64,000 nt of DNA from Pseudomonadota bacterium (GCA_018822545.1 JAHJKA010000036.1:1-64000); one strand, 5' to 3'. Positions 24,244-33,886 are shown, numbered from the stretch's first letter. Translations and numbers: made by a program. Notes: generated by a model not told the origin, from the sequence alone.

Positions 24244-27030
24244 TTACGCAAGTTCCCTGATGACACCAAGGCAACGGGCGCAAATGGTAGGATGCTCGTT
24301 ATCGGCACCGACGCTCGCGCTACGGGTCCAGCAGCGCTCGCATTTTTCACCGCTGGCCGGTTGCACCAGGACATGCAGGCCCTTGATCTCTTCACTGGCC
24401 ACGGCCCCGGCAGCAGGTTCAGCAGCCTGCTTAAGCACAGAGACATTGGAGATCATCTCCAGGGTCTGCCATTTATCGGCCAAAAATGCTGCCAGATCAT
24501 CGCCAACCGTAACCACCACCTCAGCCTCCAGAGGATGGCCGATCACCTTGTCGCGCCGGGCTGCTTCCAGAACCTTGGTGATCTCGCCCCGCACCTCCTG
24601 CAGACGTTTCCAGGTGGTATGCAGCTCGTCCTGGAGATAGGCGTCATTGTTCTCAGGAAACAGGGAGATAAAGATGTTTCCCTCCCGCGTGGCATCTGCT
24701 GGCAGATACTCCCAGGACTCAACCGCCGTAAAGCTTGTCACCGGCGTCATCAGCTGCAACATGCCAACCAAGACCTCATAAAGCACGGTCTGGGCCGACC
24801 GGCGCAGGCGGGAGGCAGGCAACTCTGAATAGAGGCGGTCTTTAATGATATCGAGATAGAAATTACTCATCGTCACCGTACAAAAATGCTGGAGACCATG
24901 AAAAACGTGATGAAAATCATAGGAGTCGTAGCCACCCCGGACCCGACGCTTCATGCGCTCGTACTGAGACAATGCCCAGCGATCAAGCTCTTCCATATCC
25001 GCAAAGGCAACCGTGTCCGTGGCTGGTGTAAAATCGCCAAGATTGCTGAGCAGATAACGGATGGTGTTTCGTATCTTGCGGTAGGCATCGGAAAGCTGCC
25101 GTAAAATCTCATCGGATATTTTGATGTCATCACGGTAATCCTCAGACGACACCCACAGGCGCAGGATTTCAGCACCGTATTGCTTGATGATTTCCTCCGG
25201 GGCAATGACATTGCCCACCGATTTGGACATCTTCTTGCCAGCCTTATCCACCACAAAACCATGGGTGAGGACACCCTTATAAGGCGCGGTGCCACGGGTG
25301 CCCACCGAGGCCAGCAGCGAACTCTGGAACCAGCCGCGATGCTGGTCAGAGCCCTCAAGATACAAATCAGCCGGGGTGGGCAGACCGCGTTCCTCAAGCA
25401 CTGCGGCATAGCTGACCCCGGAATCAAACCAGACGTCCAGGATGTCTTCTTCTTTCTTGAATTCAGTGGAGCCGCACCAGCACACGGTGTCCTTGCCGAT
25501 AAAATCACTGACATCGTGGCTAAACCAGGCATCAGCACCCTCTTTCAAAAAGAGGTCGTCAATGCGCTTATTCACCTTGTCGGTGTTCATGATATCACCG
25601 CATTTTCCACAGAGAATAGCCGTGACCGGAACACCCCAGGCCCGTTGCCTGGACAGACACCAGTCCGGCCTGTTCTCCACCATGCCATGGATACGCTCCA
25701 TACCCCAGCTCGGCGTCCAGGCCACCTCCTTGATGGCGGCCAAGGCCTTATCGCGGAGATGGTTGGTGTCCATACCGATGAACCACTGCTCGGTGGCCCG
25801 GAAAATCACCGGTTTCTTGCAGCGCCAGCAATGGGGATAGCTGTGCCTCATATCTTTTTTAGCAAGGAGATGGCCGCTCTTGGCCAGGTCCTCGCAGATC
25901 ACCGGGTTGGCATCCTTGATATTCATACCGGCATAGGCACCCGCCTCTTCCGTGAAGACACCATGGTCATCAACGGGGCTCAGCACCTCAAGATCATAAT
26001 TGAGGCCGGTGATATAATCCTCCCGGCCATGGCCGGGAGCAGTGTGGACACAGCCGGTACCGGTTTCCAGGGTGACGTAATCAGCCAGAACGATCTTGGA
26101 AAAACGGGGCAGAAAGGGATGCTTGCAGGTGCGGCCTTCGATGAGCCCGGCCGAGAAAAGGGCAAGCTCCTGGTACTCTTCCAGGCCAAAGGCAGCCATG
26201 GCTTTCTCAACCAGACCCTGAGCCATGATCAACACCTCGCCATTCACCTCAACGGCGACGTAATCAAACTTGGGATGGAGAGCCACAGCCATATTAGCGG
26301 GCAGAGTCCAGGGGGTGGTGGTCCAGATCACCACCGAGGATTTTTTTCCGGCAAGCTCTGGAATAACATCGCCCAGATCCTTATCCACCTCAAACTTGAC
26401 ATAGATGGAGTTTGAGGTGTGGTCGTAATACTCAACCTCAGCTTCGGCCAGGGCCGTGGTACAGGAGGAGCACCAGTACACCGGTTTTTTGCTGCGCACC
26501 ACGGAGCCGTTCATCAAAAAACGGTTAAACTCCCGGGCAATGGCAGCCTCGTAGGAGTAATTGATGGTGAGATAGGGGTTATCCCAATCGCCCAGAACAC
26601 CAAAACGCTGAAATTCCGCTTTCTGGGTCTTCACCCATTTTTCGGCATATTTCCGGCAGGCGGCCCTAAAGGAGAGCTTGGGCACCTCCTTTTTCTTGGC
26701 ACCCATCTCCTTGTCGACATTAAGCTCAATGGGCAGACCGTGACAGTCCCAACCCGGCACATACGGGGCATGAAAACCTGCCATGCGCTTAGACTTAAGA
26801 ATGATATCCTTTAAAATCTTATTAAAGGCATGGCCCATGTGGAGATGGCCGTTGGCATAGGGAGGGCCGTCATGGAGAACATAAAGAGGCCGATCCTTGG
26901 TGGCCTCCATAACCTGGGCGTAGAGATCCTCCTTTTGCCATTTCTTTAAATACTCAGGCTCTTTCTGGGTGAGATTGGCCTTCATTTTAAAATTTGTTTC
27001 CGGCAGGTTCAGGGTTGCCCGGTAATCCAT
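24244..27030 (-). CDS. ileS: Isoleucyl-tRNA synthetase
   Basis: Class I aminoacyl-tRNA synthetase. 928 residues with the HIGH-type motif HMGH (64-67, in ANGHLHMGHAF), the editing (CP1) domain, the KMSKS loop (GKKMSKSVGN), an anticodon-binding domain and a C-terminal zinc ribbon CERCWTR...CARC. The ATG at 27030 has GGAGATGATGTC in front. The length matches eubacterial type 1 IleRS. The upstream region 27031-27357 holds the cooC promoter on the other strand and short stems, but no clear T-box or other leader. Confidence 0.98.
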   Translation of the reverse strand: MDYRATLNLPETNFKMKANLTQKEPEYLKKWQKEDLYAQVMEATKDRPLYVLHDGPPYANGHLHMGHAFNKILKDIILKSKRMAGFHAPYVPGWDCHGLPIELNVDKEMGAKKKEVPKLSFRAACRKYAEKWVKTQKAEFQRFGVLGDWDNPYLTINYSYEAAIAREFNRFLMNGSVVRSKKPVYWCSSCTTALAEAEVEYYDHTSNSIYVKFEVDKDLGDVIPELAGKKSSVVIWTTTPWTLPANMAVALHPKFDYVAVEVNGEVLIMAQGLVEKAMAAFGLEEYQELALFSAGLIEGRTCKHPFLPRFSKIVLADYVTLETGTGCVHTAPGHGREDYITGLNYDLEVLSPVDDHGVFTEEAGAYAGMNIKDANPVICEDLAKSGHLLAKKDMRHSYPHCWRCKKPVIFRATEQWFIGMDTNHLRDKALAAIKEVAWTPSWGMERIHGMVENRPDWCLSRQRAWGVPVTAILCGKCGDIMNTDKVNKRIDDLFLKEGADAWFSHDVSDFIGKDTVCWCGSTEFKKEEDILDVWFDSGVSYAAVLEERGLPTPADLYLEGSDQHRGWFQSSLLASVGTRGTAPYKGVLTHGFVVDKAGKKMSKSVGNVIAPEEIIKQYGAEILRLWVSSEDYRDDIKISDEILRQLSDAYRKIRNTIRYLLSNLGDFTPATDTVAFADMEELDRWALSQYERMKRRVRGGYDSYDFHHVFHGLQHFCTVTMSNFYLDIIKDRLYSELPASRLRRSAQTVLYEVLVGMLQLMTPVTSFTAVESWEYLPADATREGNIFISLFPENNDAYLQDELHTTWKRLQEVRGEITKVLEAARRDKVIGHPLEAEVVVTVGDDLAAFLADKWQTLEMISNVSVLKQAAEPAAGAVASEEIKGLHVLVQPASGEKCERCWTRSASVGADNEHPTICARCLGVIRELA

Positions 27031-27256
27031 GACATCATCTCCGTGAAAAATATGCGCACGGCCAACGATATTGGCCGGATGTATACTGTAAAATGAGCCT
27101 TCCCGACATGGGAAGACATAAACACGCTAAAATACCAACTTCCCCTTTTCTTGCAAGGGTTATGTGGCGAAATACGCCAAGAATTCCCCCTGCAAAAAAA
27201 ACAAAAGGCTCAACATGTCATGCACCACAAAGAACATTCTGTTCCGCCAAGGAAAG

Positions 27257-27284
27257 TTGACATCATCTTTTCACTGACTATATT
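27257..27284 (+). promoter_or_regulatory. Probable sigma-70 promoter of cooC
   Basis: TTGACA (27257-27262), 16-base spacer, TATATT (27279-27284). It reads toward cooC, whose ATG is 74 bases further on with GGAG in front. The 327-base gap 27031-27357 otherwise shows only short hairpins. Confidence 0.65.
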
Positions 27285-27357
27285 GCGTGCAGAATCCTTT
27301 TTATGACGACAAGGCCTTTGCTGGCTTTACCATAATGATCCCATTACGGAGAACCCT

Positions 27358-28122
27358 ATGACCCCGAAAATAATAGCCCTGGCAGGCAAAGGCGGCACCG
27401 GTAAGACCACCACCAGCGCCCTGCTCATCAAATATCTTATCAGCCGCAAGATGACGCCCATCCTGGCGGTGGATGCCGACGCCAACGCCAACCTCAACGA
27501 GCTGCTGGGTCTTGATATTGATATGACCATCGGCGAGATCAGGAAGGATTTAAAGGGCGACCTGCCCATGGGCATGACCCGCGACCAATTCATGGAGATG
27601 AAAATCCAGCAGGCCATTATCGAAGAATCAGGCTTTGACCTGCTGGTCATGGGCCAGCCGGATGGCCCCGGCTGCTATTGCTCGGCCAACCAGTACCTGG
27701 CCATGAGCATGGACCGCCTGGCCGACAACTATAAATACATCATTGTCGACAATGAGGCGGGCATGGAGCACTTAAGCCGCCTTAACCTGCGCTCCATCGA
27801 CTATCTGCTCATCGTCTCCGACCCTTCGGCCCGCGGCATCCTCACGGCCCGCCGCATTGCCGAAATCACTGCACCTTTAGGACTTGAGGTCAAAAACAAA
27901 TACCTCATCGTCAACCGCACCCCCACCCCCCTCAGCCCAGAACTTGAGGCCAAGATTAACGAGGCCGTGGCTGAGAGCGATCTACCTCTGGGCGGCATCT
28001 TTCCGTCAAGTGATGAACTTATCCAGCAAGAAATTACTGGAGGTTCGTATTTGGAGCTGAGCGAAGAGGTGCCCATGCTCAAGACTGCCTTTGCAGCCTT
28101 TGACAAAATATTTGCGGAGTGA
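27358..28122 (+). CDS. cooC: CooC-type carbon monoxide dehydrogenase nickel-insertion ATPase
   Basis: MinD/NifH-like dimeric ATPase that assists nickel insertion into CO dehydrogenase or acetyl-CoA synthase. 254 residues: P-loop KGGTGKTT (11-18), DADANANL, the metal-binding C-x-C pair C106/C108 in GPGCYCSAN, and the family's DNEAGMEHLSR. No CODH/ACS genes lie in this window, so it is a stand-alone copy flanked by ileS and the flagellar block. It could be the AcsF-like form. The gene has its own promoter and ends at a repeat-rich spacer. Confidence 0.92.
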   Translation: MTPKIIALAGKGGTGKTTTSALLIKYLISRKMTPILAVDADANANLNELLGLDIDMTIGEIRKDLKGDLPMGMTRDQFMEMKIQQAIIEESGFDLLVMGQPDGPGCYCSANQYLAMSMDRLADNYKYIIVDNEAGMEHLSRLNLRSIDYLLIVSDPSARGILTARRIAEITAPLGLEVKNKYLIVNRTPTPLSPELEAKINEAVAESDLPLGGIFPSSDELIQQEITGGSYLELSEEVPMLKTAFAAFDKIFAE

Positions 28123-28130
28123 TTTTCGCC

Positions 28131-28240
28131 ACGGAATCCACGGAAGGATTTTCTCCGTAGGCGATTGAGCCTCCCTGGTAGGAGCCAGCCCCTGCGGGCG
28201 ATGGGGATTGGCAATCGCCCGCAGGGGCGGGCTCCTACCA
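28131..28240. repeat. REP-type palindrome plus half of a CCACGGAA element (copy D)
   Basis: From 28131 there is CCACGGAATCCACGGAA, a half-copy of element B. From 28176, TGGTAGGAGCCAGCCCC... (27 bases) pairs with 28214-28240 with a single mismatch across an 11-base loop. GTAGGAGC next to a GC-rich palindrome with GGGCGAT is the layout of REP/BIME sequences mobilised by RAYT (TnpA-REP) transposases in other Proteobacteria. No RAYT gene is present in the window. Confidence 0.85.
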
Positions 28241-28251
28241 GACCAAAAACC

Positions 28252-28290
28252 AAAAGAGCCCGTTGCGATTATCTCGCAACGGGCTCTTTT
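28252..28290. terminator. Bidirectional terminator between cooC and flgE
   Basis: AAAAGAGCCCGTTGCGA (28252-28268), loop TTATC, exact complement (28274-28290). A-run and T-run flanks make it a rho-independent terminator for both converging genes. Confidence 0.92.
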
Positions 28291-28326
28291 GTTTTCAACT
28301 GCAGACTAAGGCCTGCTTTCTATTTA

Positions 28327-31158
28327 TTACCGCTTGATATTGATCAGATCGTTCAACATCTCATCGGTGGTGGTGATGATTTTGGAGTTGGCCTGGAAAC
28401 CGCGCTGAACCGTGATCAATTTAACAAACTCGACACCGAGATCAACGTTGGACTGTTCCAGGGCGTTAGGGGCGATGGAGCCCAGACCGTTATCGCCAGG
28501 GGCGCCCGTGGTGGGGGCGCCGGACTGGGTGGTTTCAGTGAAGATATTACCACCGTTTTTAAAGAGGCCGGTGAGGTTGTTAAAGGTGGCCAGGGCAACC
28601 TGGGCCTTCTCCAACACCTGACCGTTTGAGTAATGGCCGGTGATAACACCTTGAGTATCCACGGACACCGACTGCAGGAAACCAGAGGAAAAACCATCCT
28701 GATCCTGGAAAATGGTGGTTGAGGAGTTGGCATATTGGGTGGTGGCAAGGGCCTCGGGCTTGAACTTATTACTCACAACATCACCCCTCTGGCTGCCATC
28801 CTCGGTGCCGATATCGGCGAGATGGGTCTCAAACTCAGCCACACCCCAAGGCTCGACAGTACTACTGTAGGCGATACTGGTAATAGTCAGCTGGCTGGCT
28901 CGCGTGGAACTATCTGCCACCCAATCGGTAAGCTGCAGGCGGCCGGCCTCGTCGATCCTGGCCTCAGCCTCAAAGGTAAATTCCAACCAGTTAAGGAGAT
29001 CCTGCACCGTGCCGGTAATAGGGTCGGCGTTCAGTGACCAAAATGCTGTGGATCCAGGGGCCTGAACCAAAAAGGTGCCGTTGACACCAGGGGCTACGGT
29101 GGTGGCCCCATCACCACTGACACCGGTAAAACTAATGGTATCACCTGCTACAAGTTCTGTACCGGTACCGGCCCCACCATTCCCGGCAAGATCGTGGACG
29201 CTCGCCCAGGGGGTTTGAGAGGTAATGACTGGCACGGTGCCGCTGTCTGTGGCAAAGCCCTGGCCGATGGAGAGAATCTGTTGCTTGGAGGTGGTGATAT
29301 CGATACTGGCCCGGTAGGCGGCATACGGAGTCATGGCAACAGCAACGGCCGTCATACCCCAGGGTGTTGCACCATCCGCCACGCCACTTTCAACAATCCT
29401 GGCAGTAACATCTAGGATCCCGGCCCCGGGCGTATTATCAACAATCCTGATATAGCCGTTAGAGTCCAAGGTGGCTGTCGTACCGGCATAAACACCTTCC
29501 AACCATGTCAACAAATCCTGAATTGTCGTACCGGTAACCCCCTCAGTGAAGGTTCCGCCACCTGAGGCGCCGGCAAAAACAAACTGATCGCCCGCTTCAA
29601 TAGGCAGCGCAGCGGCATCTTCCGCACCGATCAATGCTGTTGTAGTATCAGTTATCGGTGAACCACCGGAATAAACGGCATCCAGACTATATGCCCATGT
29701 CGCATTAACCTCTTGGACACCGCCAAAAGGCACGGAATTGTTGGCAGAGATGGTATAAAATTCAGTAATGGCCAGGGCGGAATCACCACTGGTGGAGTCA
29801 GTGAGGCGCAGGCGTCCCTGGTCGTCGAGATCGGCATTGACCCCAAAGGTGGTGCGCAGGTCATCAAGAAGATCCTGGACACGGTTGGTGCCGTCCACTG
29901 TGTACACAAGGGGGGTCACACTGGCGCCGGTGTGATCAAAACCGTCAAAGATCAGGACATCACCGGTCATCATCTGGTTACCACTGCTGTCATAGACCGA
30001 GTTCCACTGGGTGGTTGAGGTGATGACGGTGCCGGCAGAGGTATCGCTGATGGCACCTCCATCACTGACCAGAATCTGCGACTGGGTGCTGGTAACTCCG
30101 CCGTACTGGGCGCCGATATTGAGACGCATGGTGGGATTAATGACGGGCGGGTTGGCGGTATAATCGATGGCCTCACCGGTAAAGTTTGCCGAAAATTCAT
30201 AATAGGCATCATCGGGATTAAGGACGATACGGTTCTCGTTTCTGGCTGGATCAACCTGGCCATCCGGGGGCACCTGCCAGGCGTCAATGGTATCGATCTC
30301 GCCGGAGGTGGTAAACTGAATGGTGCCGTACATCAGAGCGCCGGCGCCTTGATGAACGGTATAATCCATGGTGTCATAGGGGGCGAAAATCTGCTGCTGA
30401 TTCACTGACAGATTACGCAGATCCTCCGTCGGATCACAGGTGACCATGAACTCCCACTCATTATTATTGGTTGTTTTATCAAAATAAATGGTGATGTCAT
30501 GGCTTGCACCCTGTGAGTCATAGACCTTGATGGCACTGGTGTATTCAAACTTGCTGGAATCAATGGGAGGCGTGGGGGTGGCAAGGGCGGCATTGGTGCC
30601 GTTCCAGCTTTCAAAGAGGCGCTCCTCGTTTGTTTCATCAACAATCCGAGAATCAAGATTGGCAATAAGCTCAACATTGGTGGTGGTGACAGGCGGTGTG
30701 GACTTGCCGATATTGATATCACCAATGGTGCCGGCGCGATCACCTTCGCCATCAAGCTCCCAACCCTGGACAAAATAGCCCACAGGATTGATGAGATTGC
30801 CCTCCTGATCAAAACGAAATTCACCAGCCCGGGAGTACATATCAGCCTCGGCACTGTCCGGGCCTCTGAGCATGAAGAAACCCTGGCCACCAATGGCCAT
30901 ATCCGTGGGTGTCGATGAGCTTTCAAAGGAACCCTGGGCAAAGAGGCCATCCACGGTGGACAGGGTCACGCCGCGCCCTACCTGCCGGGAACCAGAGGCC
31001 GTGGACACGGACTGGGACAATACATCCTGAAAGGTGGCCCGGCTTGACTTATAGGCCACGGTATTAACATTGGCGACGTTATCACCGAGCACGGACATGG
31101 CATTACCCATGGTGCTGAGACCGGAGATACTGGAGTAGAGTGAACTTGAAATAGCCAT
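28327..31158 (-). CDS. flgE: Flagellar hook protein FlgE, enlarged
   Basis: Builds the curved hook joining rod and filament; exported by the flagellar type III apparatus. The N-terminal rod-type motif (LYSSISGLSTMGNAMSVLGDNVANVNTVAYKSSR) and C-terminal helix (NVDLGVEFVKLITVQRGFQANSKIITT) are standard. At 943 residues it is about twice the E. coli size. Residues about 375-775 contain three related modules, each with a GDxxxFxG start, a VQDLLxxLE helix and a D-x-x-GxLxLxD strand (near 430-455, 547-575 and 718-745). A strong ribosome binding site (GGGAGGAAAAATA) precedes the ATG. It follows flgD after 127 bases. The extra modules should lie on the outer hook surface. Confidence 0.95.
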   Translation of the reverse strand: MAISSSLYSSISGLSTMGNAMSVLGDNVANVNTVAYKSSRATFQDVLSQSVSTASGSRQVGRGVTLSTVDGLFAQGSFESSSTPTDMAIGGQGFFMLRGPDSAEADMYSRAGEFRFDQEGNLINPVGYFVQGWELDGEGDRAGTIGDINIGKSTPPVTTTNVELIANLDSRIVDETNEERLFESWNGTNAALATPTPPIDSSKFEYTSAIKVYDSQGASHDITIYFDKTTNNNEWEFMVTCDPTEDLRNLSVNQQQIFAPYDTMDYTVHQGAGALMYGTIQFTTSGEIDTIDAWQVPPDGQVDPARNENRIVLNPDDAYYEFSANFTGEAIDYTANPPVINPTMRLNIGAQYGGVTSTQSQILVSDGGAISDTSAGTVITSTTQWNSVYDSSGNQMMTGDVLIFDGFDHTGASVTPLVYTVDGTNRVQDLLDDLRTTFGVNADLDDQGRLRLTDSTSGDSALAITEFYTISANNSVPFGGVQEVNATWAYSLDAVYSGGSPITDTTTALIGAEDAAALPIEAGDQFVFAGASGGGTFTEGVTGTTIQDLLTWLEGVYAGTTATLDSNGYIRIVDNTPGAGILDVTARIVESGVADGATPWGMTAVAVAMTPYAAYRASIDITTSKQQILSIGQGFATDSGTVPVITSQTPWASVHDLAGNGGAGTGTELVAGDTISFTGVSGDGATTVAPGVNGTFLVQAPGSTAFWSLNADPITGTVQDLLNWLEFTFEAEARIDEAGRLQLTDWVADSSTRASQLTITSIAYSSTVEPWGVAEFETHLADIGTEDGSQRGDVVSNKFKPEALATTQYANSSTTIFQDQDGFSSGFLQSVSVDTQGVITGHYSNGQVLEKAQVALATFNNLTGLFKNGGNIFTETTQSGAPTTGAPGDNGLGSIAPNALEQSNVDLGVEFVKLITVQRGFQANSKIITTTDEMLNDLINIKR

Positions 31159-31244
31159 TATTTTTCCTCCCTTTGCAGGATATTGTGGGCCTTGCGCAGC
31201 CCAGCTAAACTTTTTTTTGCGTTCTCTTGTTGTATATTGTGTTT

Positions 31245-31276
31245 GGAGGAGCGAGCTTGCAGGCCTTCGCCCCTCC
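31245..31276. repeat. Possible REP-like palindrome between flgD and flgE
   Basis: GGAGGAGCGAG (31245-31255) and TTCGCCCCTCC (31266-31276) pair with two mismatches. GGAGCGAGCTTGC resembles REP cores of pseudomonads. Only one copy is seen. Confidence 0.35.
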
Positions 31277-31285
31277 CTGTCGTTC

Positions 31286-31948
31286 TTAAATTACGCTCAC
31301 TACAGCGCCAACATTGACCGGAACATAATGGTCAAGGACCAGCATCGCCGAACCCGTCTCGTAATCGATACCAGTGACCTTGCCGGTGGCCTTGTAATCA
31401 GCGGTCAGCTGTTGGCCGGCCTGATCGTAGGCCTTGACATCGAAGACATAGAGACCATCCTCAACCTTGTTGCCCTGCATATCGGTGCCGTCCCATTCCA
31501 CATCATGGTCACCCATGGAGAGTGCCCCGAGATCGATGAGTTTTACCAACTTATTGCCGGCATCCCGAATCTCGAGCACGGCCATATCAGCGTCCTTATT
31601 CAGGTTGAACTCACCCTTACCAATCTCGTCACCGGTGACCCCAATGCCATTGCCATACACCCTCACCTCCTGATCGAGGAGGGTAAGAAGCTGAAGATTG
31701 TTCTGGGAGGTCTGATACTCCAGGAGCTGATCCATACTGTCAGCCATCCGCATGGTGGCTTCCATATTGGAAAAATCAGCAAGCTGGGTGGCCATGTCAG
31801 AACTGTCCATGGGCTCCATGGGATCCTGATGCTGAAGCTGGGTAATAAACAGGGTCATGAAATCGCTGGAAGTAAGCTCTTGTTTACCCACGGGTTTGAA
31901 AAGTGGGTCTGCTTGTGCCAGGGGAATGCCTGCGCCGATGGTATCCAT
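31286..31948 (-). CDS. flgD: Flagellar hook assembly scaffold FlgD
   Basis: Cap protein on which FlgE polymerises; removed when the hook is complete. 220 residues: the N-terminal FlgD motif DFMTLFITQLQHQDPMEPMDSSDMATQLADFSNMEA, then a tudor/FnIII-like C-terminal half (MGDHDVEWDGTDMQGNKVEDGLYVFDVKAYD). Lies between fliK and flgE, as in the usual fliK-flgD-flgE order. The spacer to fliK holds the repeat at 31979-32017. Confidence 0.95.
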   Translation of the reverse strand: MDTIGAGIPLAQADPLFKPVGKQELTSSDFMTLFITQLQHQDPMEPMDSSDMATQLADFSNMEATMRMADSMDQLLEYQTSQNNLQLLTLLDQEVRVYGNGIGVTGDEIGKGEFNLNKDADMAVLEIRDAGNKLVKLIDLGALSMGDHDVEWDGTDMQGNKVEDGLYVFDVKAYDQAGQQLTADYKATGKVTGIDYETGSAMLVLDHYVPVNVGAVVSVI

Positions 31949-31978
31949 TTTCTATCTGCCTCTCGTTACGTATATAGT

Positions 31979-32027
31979 TGAGTTGAGCAGCGTGCCTGCT
32001 CAAACGAAACTTATGCCCTTGTGGTAT
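31979..32027. repeat. Interspersed element without core (copy E)
   Basis: 39 bases (31979-32017) match 22243-22281 at 35 positions. They include a hairpin TTGAGCAG (31983-31990) with CTGCTCAA (31996-32003), then AACGAAACTTATGCC and CTTGTGGTAT. The ACCCCTC core present at 22279-22308 is missing here. Confidence 0.7.
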
Positions 32028-32050
32028 GTGTATGGAATGGGTTTTCTCAG

Positions 32051-33886
32051 TTACACAAAGAGATTAACCCCTTCCTCCTGACTGACATACTGCCTGCCGC
32101 CCACGGTATTATAAAGAACATCCGCAGGGACATCTTCCAGGTTCTGGGCCTGTAGACGCTCGCCACTCCAGGCCATCTCAAAACGCGGGTCAGCACCATT
32201 GTCATCCTGATTGTGACCGACAAAGACATTGACATCGCTTAAGGAAAACCCTTTTTGTTCCATGTTGTGGCGGAACTCTTCCATGGAGCTTTCCAAAGTC
32301 TCTTTGACCTTGCTGTTTGCCATGGTGAACGACACCGACACCACCTCGTTGCGCACGGTGAGATCAACCTTGACCTCGCCAAGCTCGGCAGGAAACATGC
32401 GCAGCACCATGTGCTGCTCACCACTCTTCATGCCCCGGGCCACGGCCACGGAGAGCTGATTTAATATATGCTGTTGTTGCTGGATCGTAAAATGGCGCAC
32501 CGGCTGGGGCTGATCAACAGGCTGAGAAATGGTCTGATCTGTGGCTGTTTGTCCGGCTGTCATGCCGTCCTGCCGAGATACGGTAAATTCCTTGCCGCTG
32601 CTGCTTACGGTGAGCTCATCAGAAGCTTTACCACCGCCAACAAAGAAATCCTGCTTGCCAGCCTTGCCCTCACCCAGCCCGCCCTGCTCGTCGGTTGATC
32701 GAGCAATAACGCCATCAAGCCATTTTTTAATATCATTCTGGAGTTGATCTTCCTCCGTGCCAAGACCTTCTTCAAAGCGAAGGCGGGCATGGTCATACAT
32801 TTCAAGAAGATCTTTATATGCCTCTTTCAGCGAGCCCTGGACCACCGGGATAAATCCGACGGACTGATCCTCGAAGGAGGCCTGTTTCATCACCTGCTCA
32901 AGACTGCCGAGAAATTTAGGTAAATCGAGCTTAGGCTGATTATCCTGGGCCTGGACCACGGTGGCTTTCAGGAGGGTCTGCAGGCGCTCAAGACTTAAGA
33001 CCAGATCTTCGCTGAAGACCTGCTCCGGCATGAGATCAAGCTGGCTGCCCAGGGAAATTCCTGCCTTATCGAGCAAAGCCTGAAGCTGTTCAGCCTCCCA
33101 GGGCGACAGGGTGACAGGCTGCAGGCTTTCCGGTGCTATGCTCAGCTCTTCAATGGCCTGGCTGAGCAGGGCAAGATCGATATCCCCGTCACCCACCACA
33201 ATCTTTGAAGAGACAACGTCCAACTGCTCCGGGGTCATTCCCATCTTGACAAACAATGCTTCAAGCATGGGAAACTCAGTCTCGGAAACAACAATGGCAG
33301 GATTTTCTTCAAAGGAAACAAAATGATCGATCAAGGCCTGAAAGAAGGAGTCAAGATCAAGCGCACCGTTGTCTGACTGAAATTGTTCAACCAGGGCGGT
33401 AAGATCGGCCTCACTCATCCCGGCTTGCTGGGCAAGGTCGGCAAGAATTTCCGCCTCGGGCAGAGCAACGCTCCACTCACCAGGGCCGAGGATTTTCTCC
33501 TGGGCCACCTGCTGGATGTCCTGGAGAAAGAGAACGAGATTGGCAAGGTCACTTTGATCTTGATCCTCTACGACCTCAACCTTACCCTCTGCGTTCTTGC
33601 CTTCGCCCTCCGCGACCTTGACTGCAGTCGCCGCGTCCGGGACTACACCCTCCGCACGGGGCTTTGCTTTTATCTCGCCCTTTGCGGCCTGATCGTTTTC
33701 AGAACAGCCGTTCTGCTCTTGGCAACGCTTTACCCCAAGCTTGTCCTGGTTGCGATCCTGATTGTTGTCGAGGCGGCGATCAAGATGATCGGAGAATTTG
33801 TTACCAGATCTCTCCGCGCCCCTAACATGATCTACAGAAAGTTCTGCGCCCCCAACCGGCAGCACGGGGTTAATGATATTTGACAC
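32051..33886 (-). CDS. fliK: Flagellar hook-length control protein FliK
   Basis: Molecular ruler that switches export from hook to filament. Over 600 residues with a poorly conserved, Gln/Asp/Glu-rich N-terminal part and a C-terminal Flg_hook domain at about 500-600 (HFTIQQQQHILNQLSVAV, MVLRMFPAELGEVKVDLTV, FRHNMEQKGFSLSDVNVFVG). The frame opens at 33964, but that codon is at the expected transcription start of the sigma-54 promoter (33970-33985). An ATG at 33892 directly abuts GGGAGG, too close, while the GTG at 33886 sits 6 bases from it, so I choose the GTG. It heads fliK-flgD-flgE. Confidence 0.9.
   Translation of the reverse strand: MSNIINPVLPVGGAELSVDHVRGAERSGNKFSDHLDRRLDNNQDRNQDKLGVKRCQEQNGCSENDQAAKGEIKAKPRAEGVVPDAATAVKVAEGEGKNAEGKVEVVEDQDQSDLANLVLFLQDIQQVAQEKILGPGEWSVALPEAEILADLAQQAGMSEADLTALVEQFQSDNGALDLDSFFQALIDHFVSFEENPAIVVSETEFPMLEALFVKMGMTPEQLDVVSSKIVVGDGDIDLALLSQAIEELSIAPESLQPVTLSPWEAEQLQALLDKAGISLGSQLDLMPEQVFSEDLVLSLERLQTLLKATVVQAQDNQPKLDLPKFLGSLEQVMKQASFEDQSVGFIPVVQGSLKEAYKDLLEMYDHARLRFEEGLGTEEDQLQNDIKKWLDGVIARSTDEQGGLGEGKAGKQDFFVGGGKASDELTVSSSGKEFTVSRQDGMTAGQTATDQTISQPVDQPQPVRHFTIQQQQHILNQLSVAVARGMKSGEQHMVLRMFPAELGEVKVDLTVRNEVVSVSFTMANSKVKETLESSMEEFRHNMEQKGFSLSDVNVFVGHNQDDNGADPRFEMAWSGERLQAQNLEDVPADVLYNTVGGRQYVSQEEGVNLFV

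Noticed and set aside
25180..26415. A 411-codon open frame opposite ileS
   Set aside because: A shadow frame of the IleRS coding sequence; no independent signals.
27031..27256. T-box or other riboswitch upstream of ileS
   Set aside because: No T-box tag sequence or antiterminator pattern is visible, and only short isolated stems occur.
28131..28290. Palindromes as a possible CRISPR array or attachment site
   Set aside because: No regular spacing, no repeated spacer pattern, no integrase or tRNA nearby; they read as REP-like elements and a terminator.
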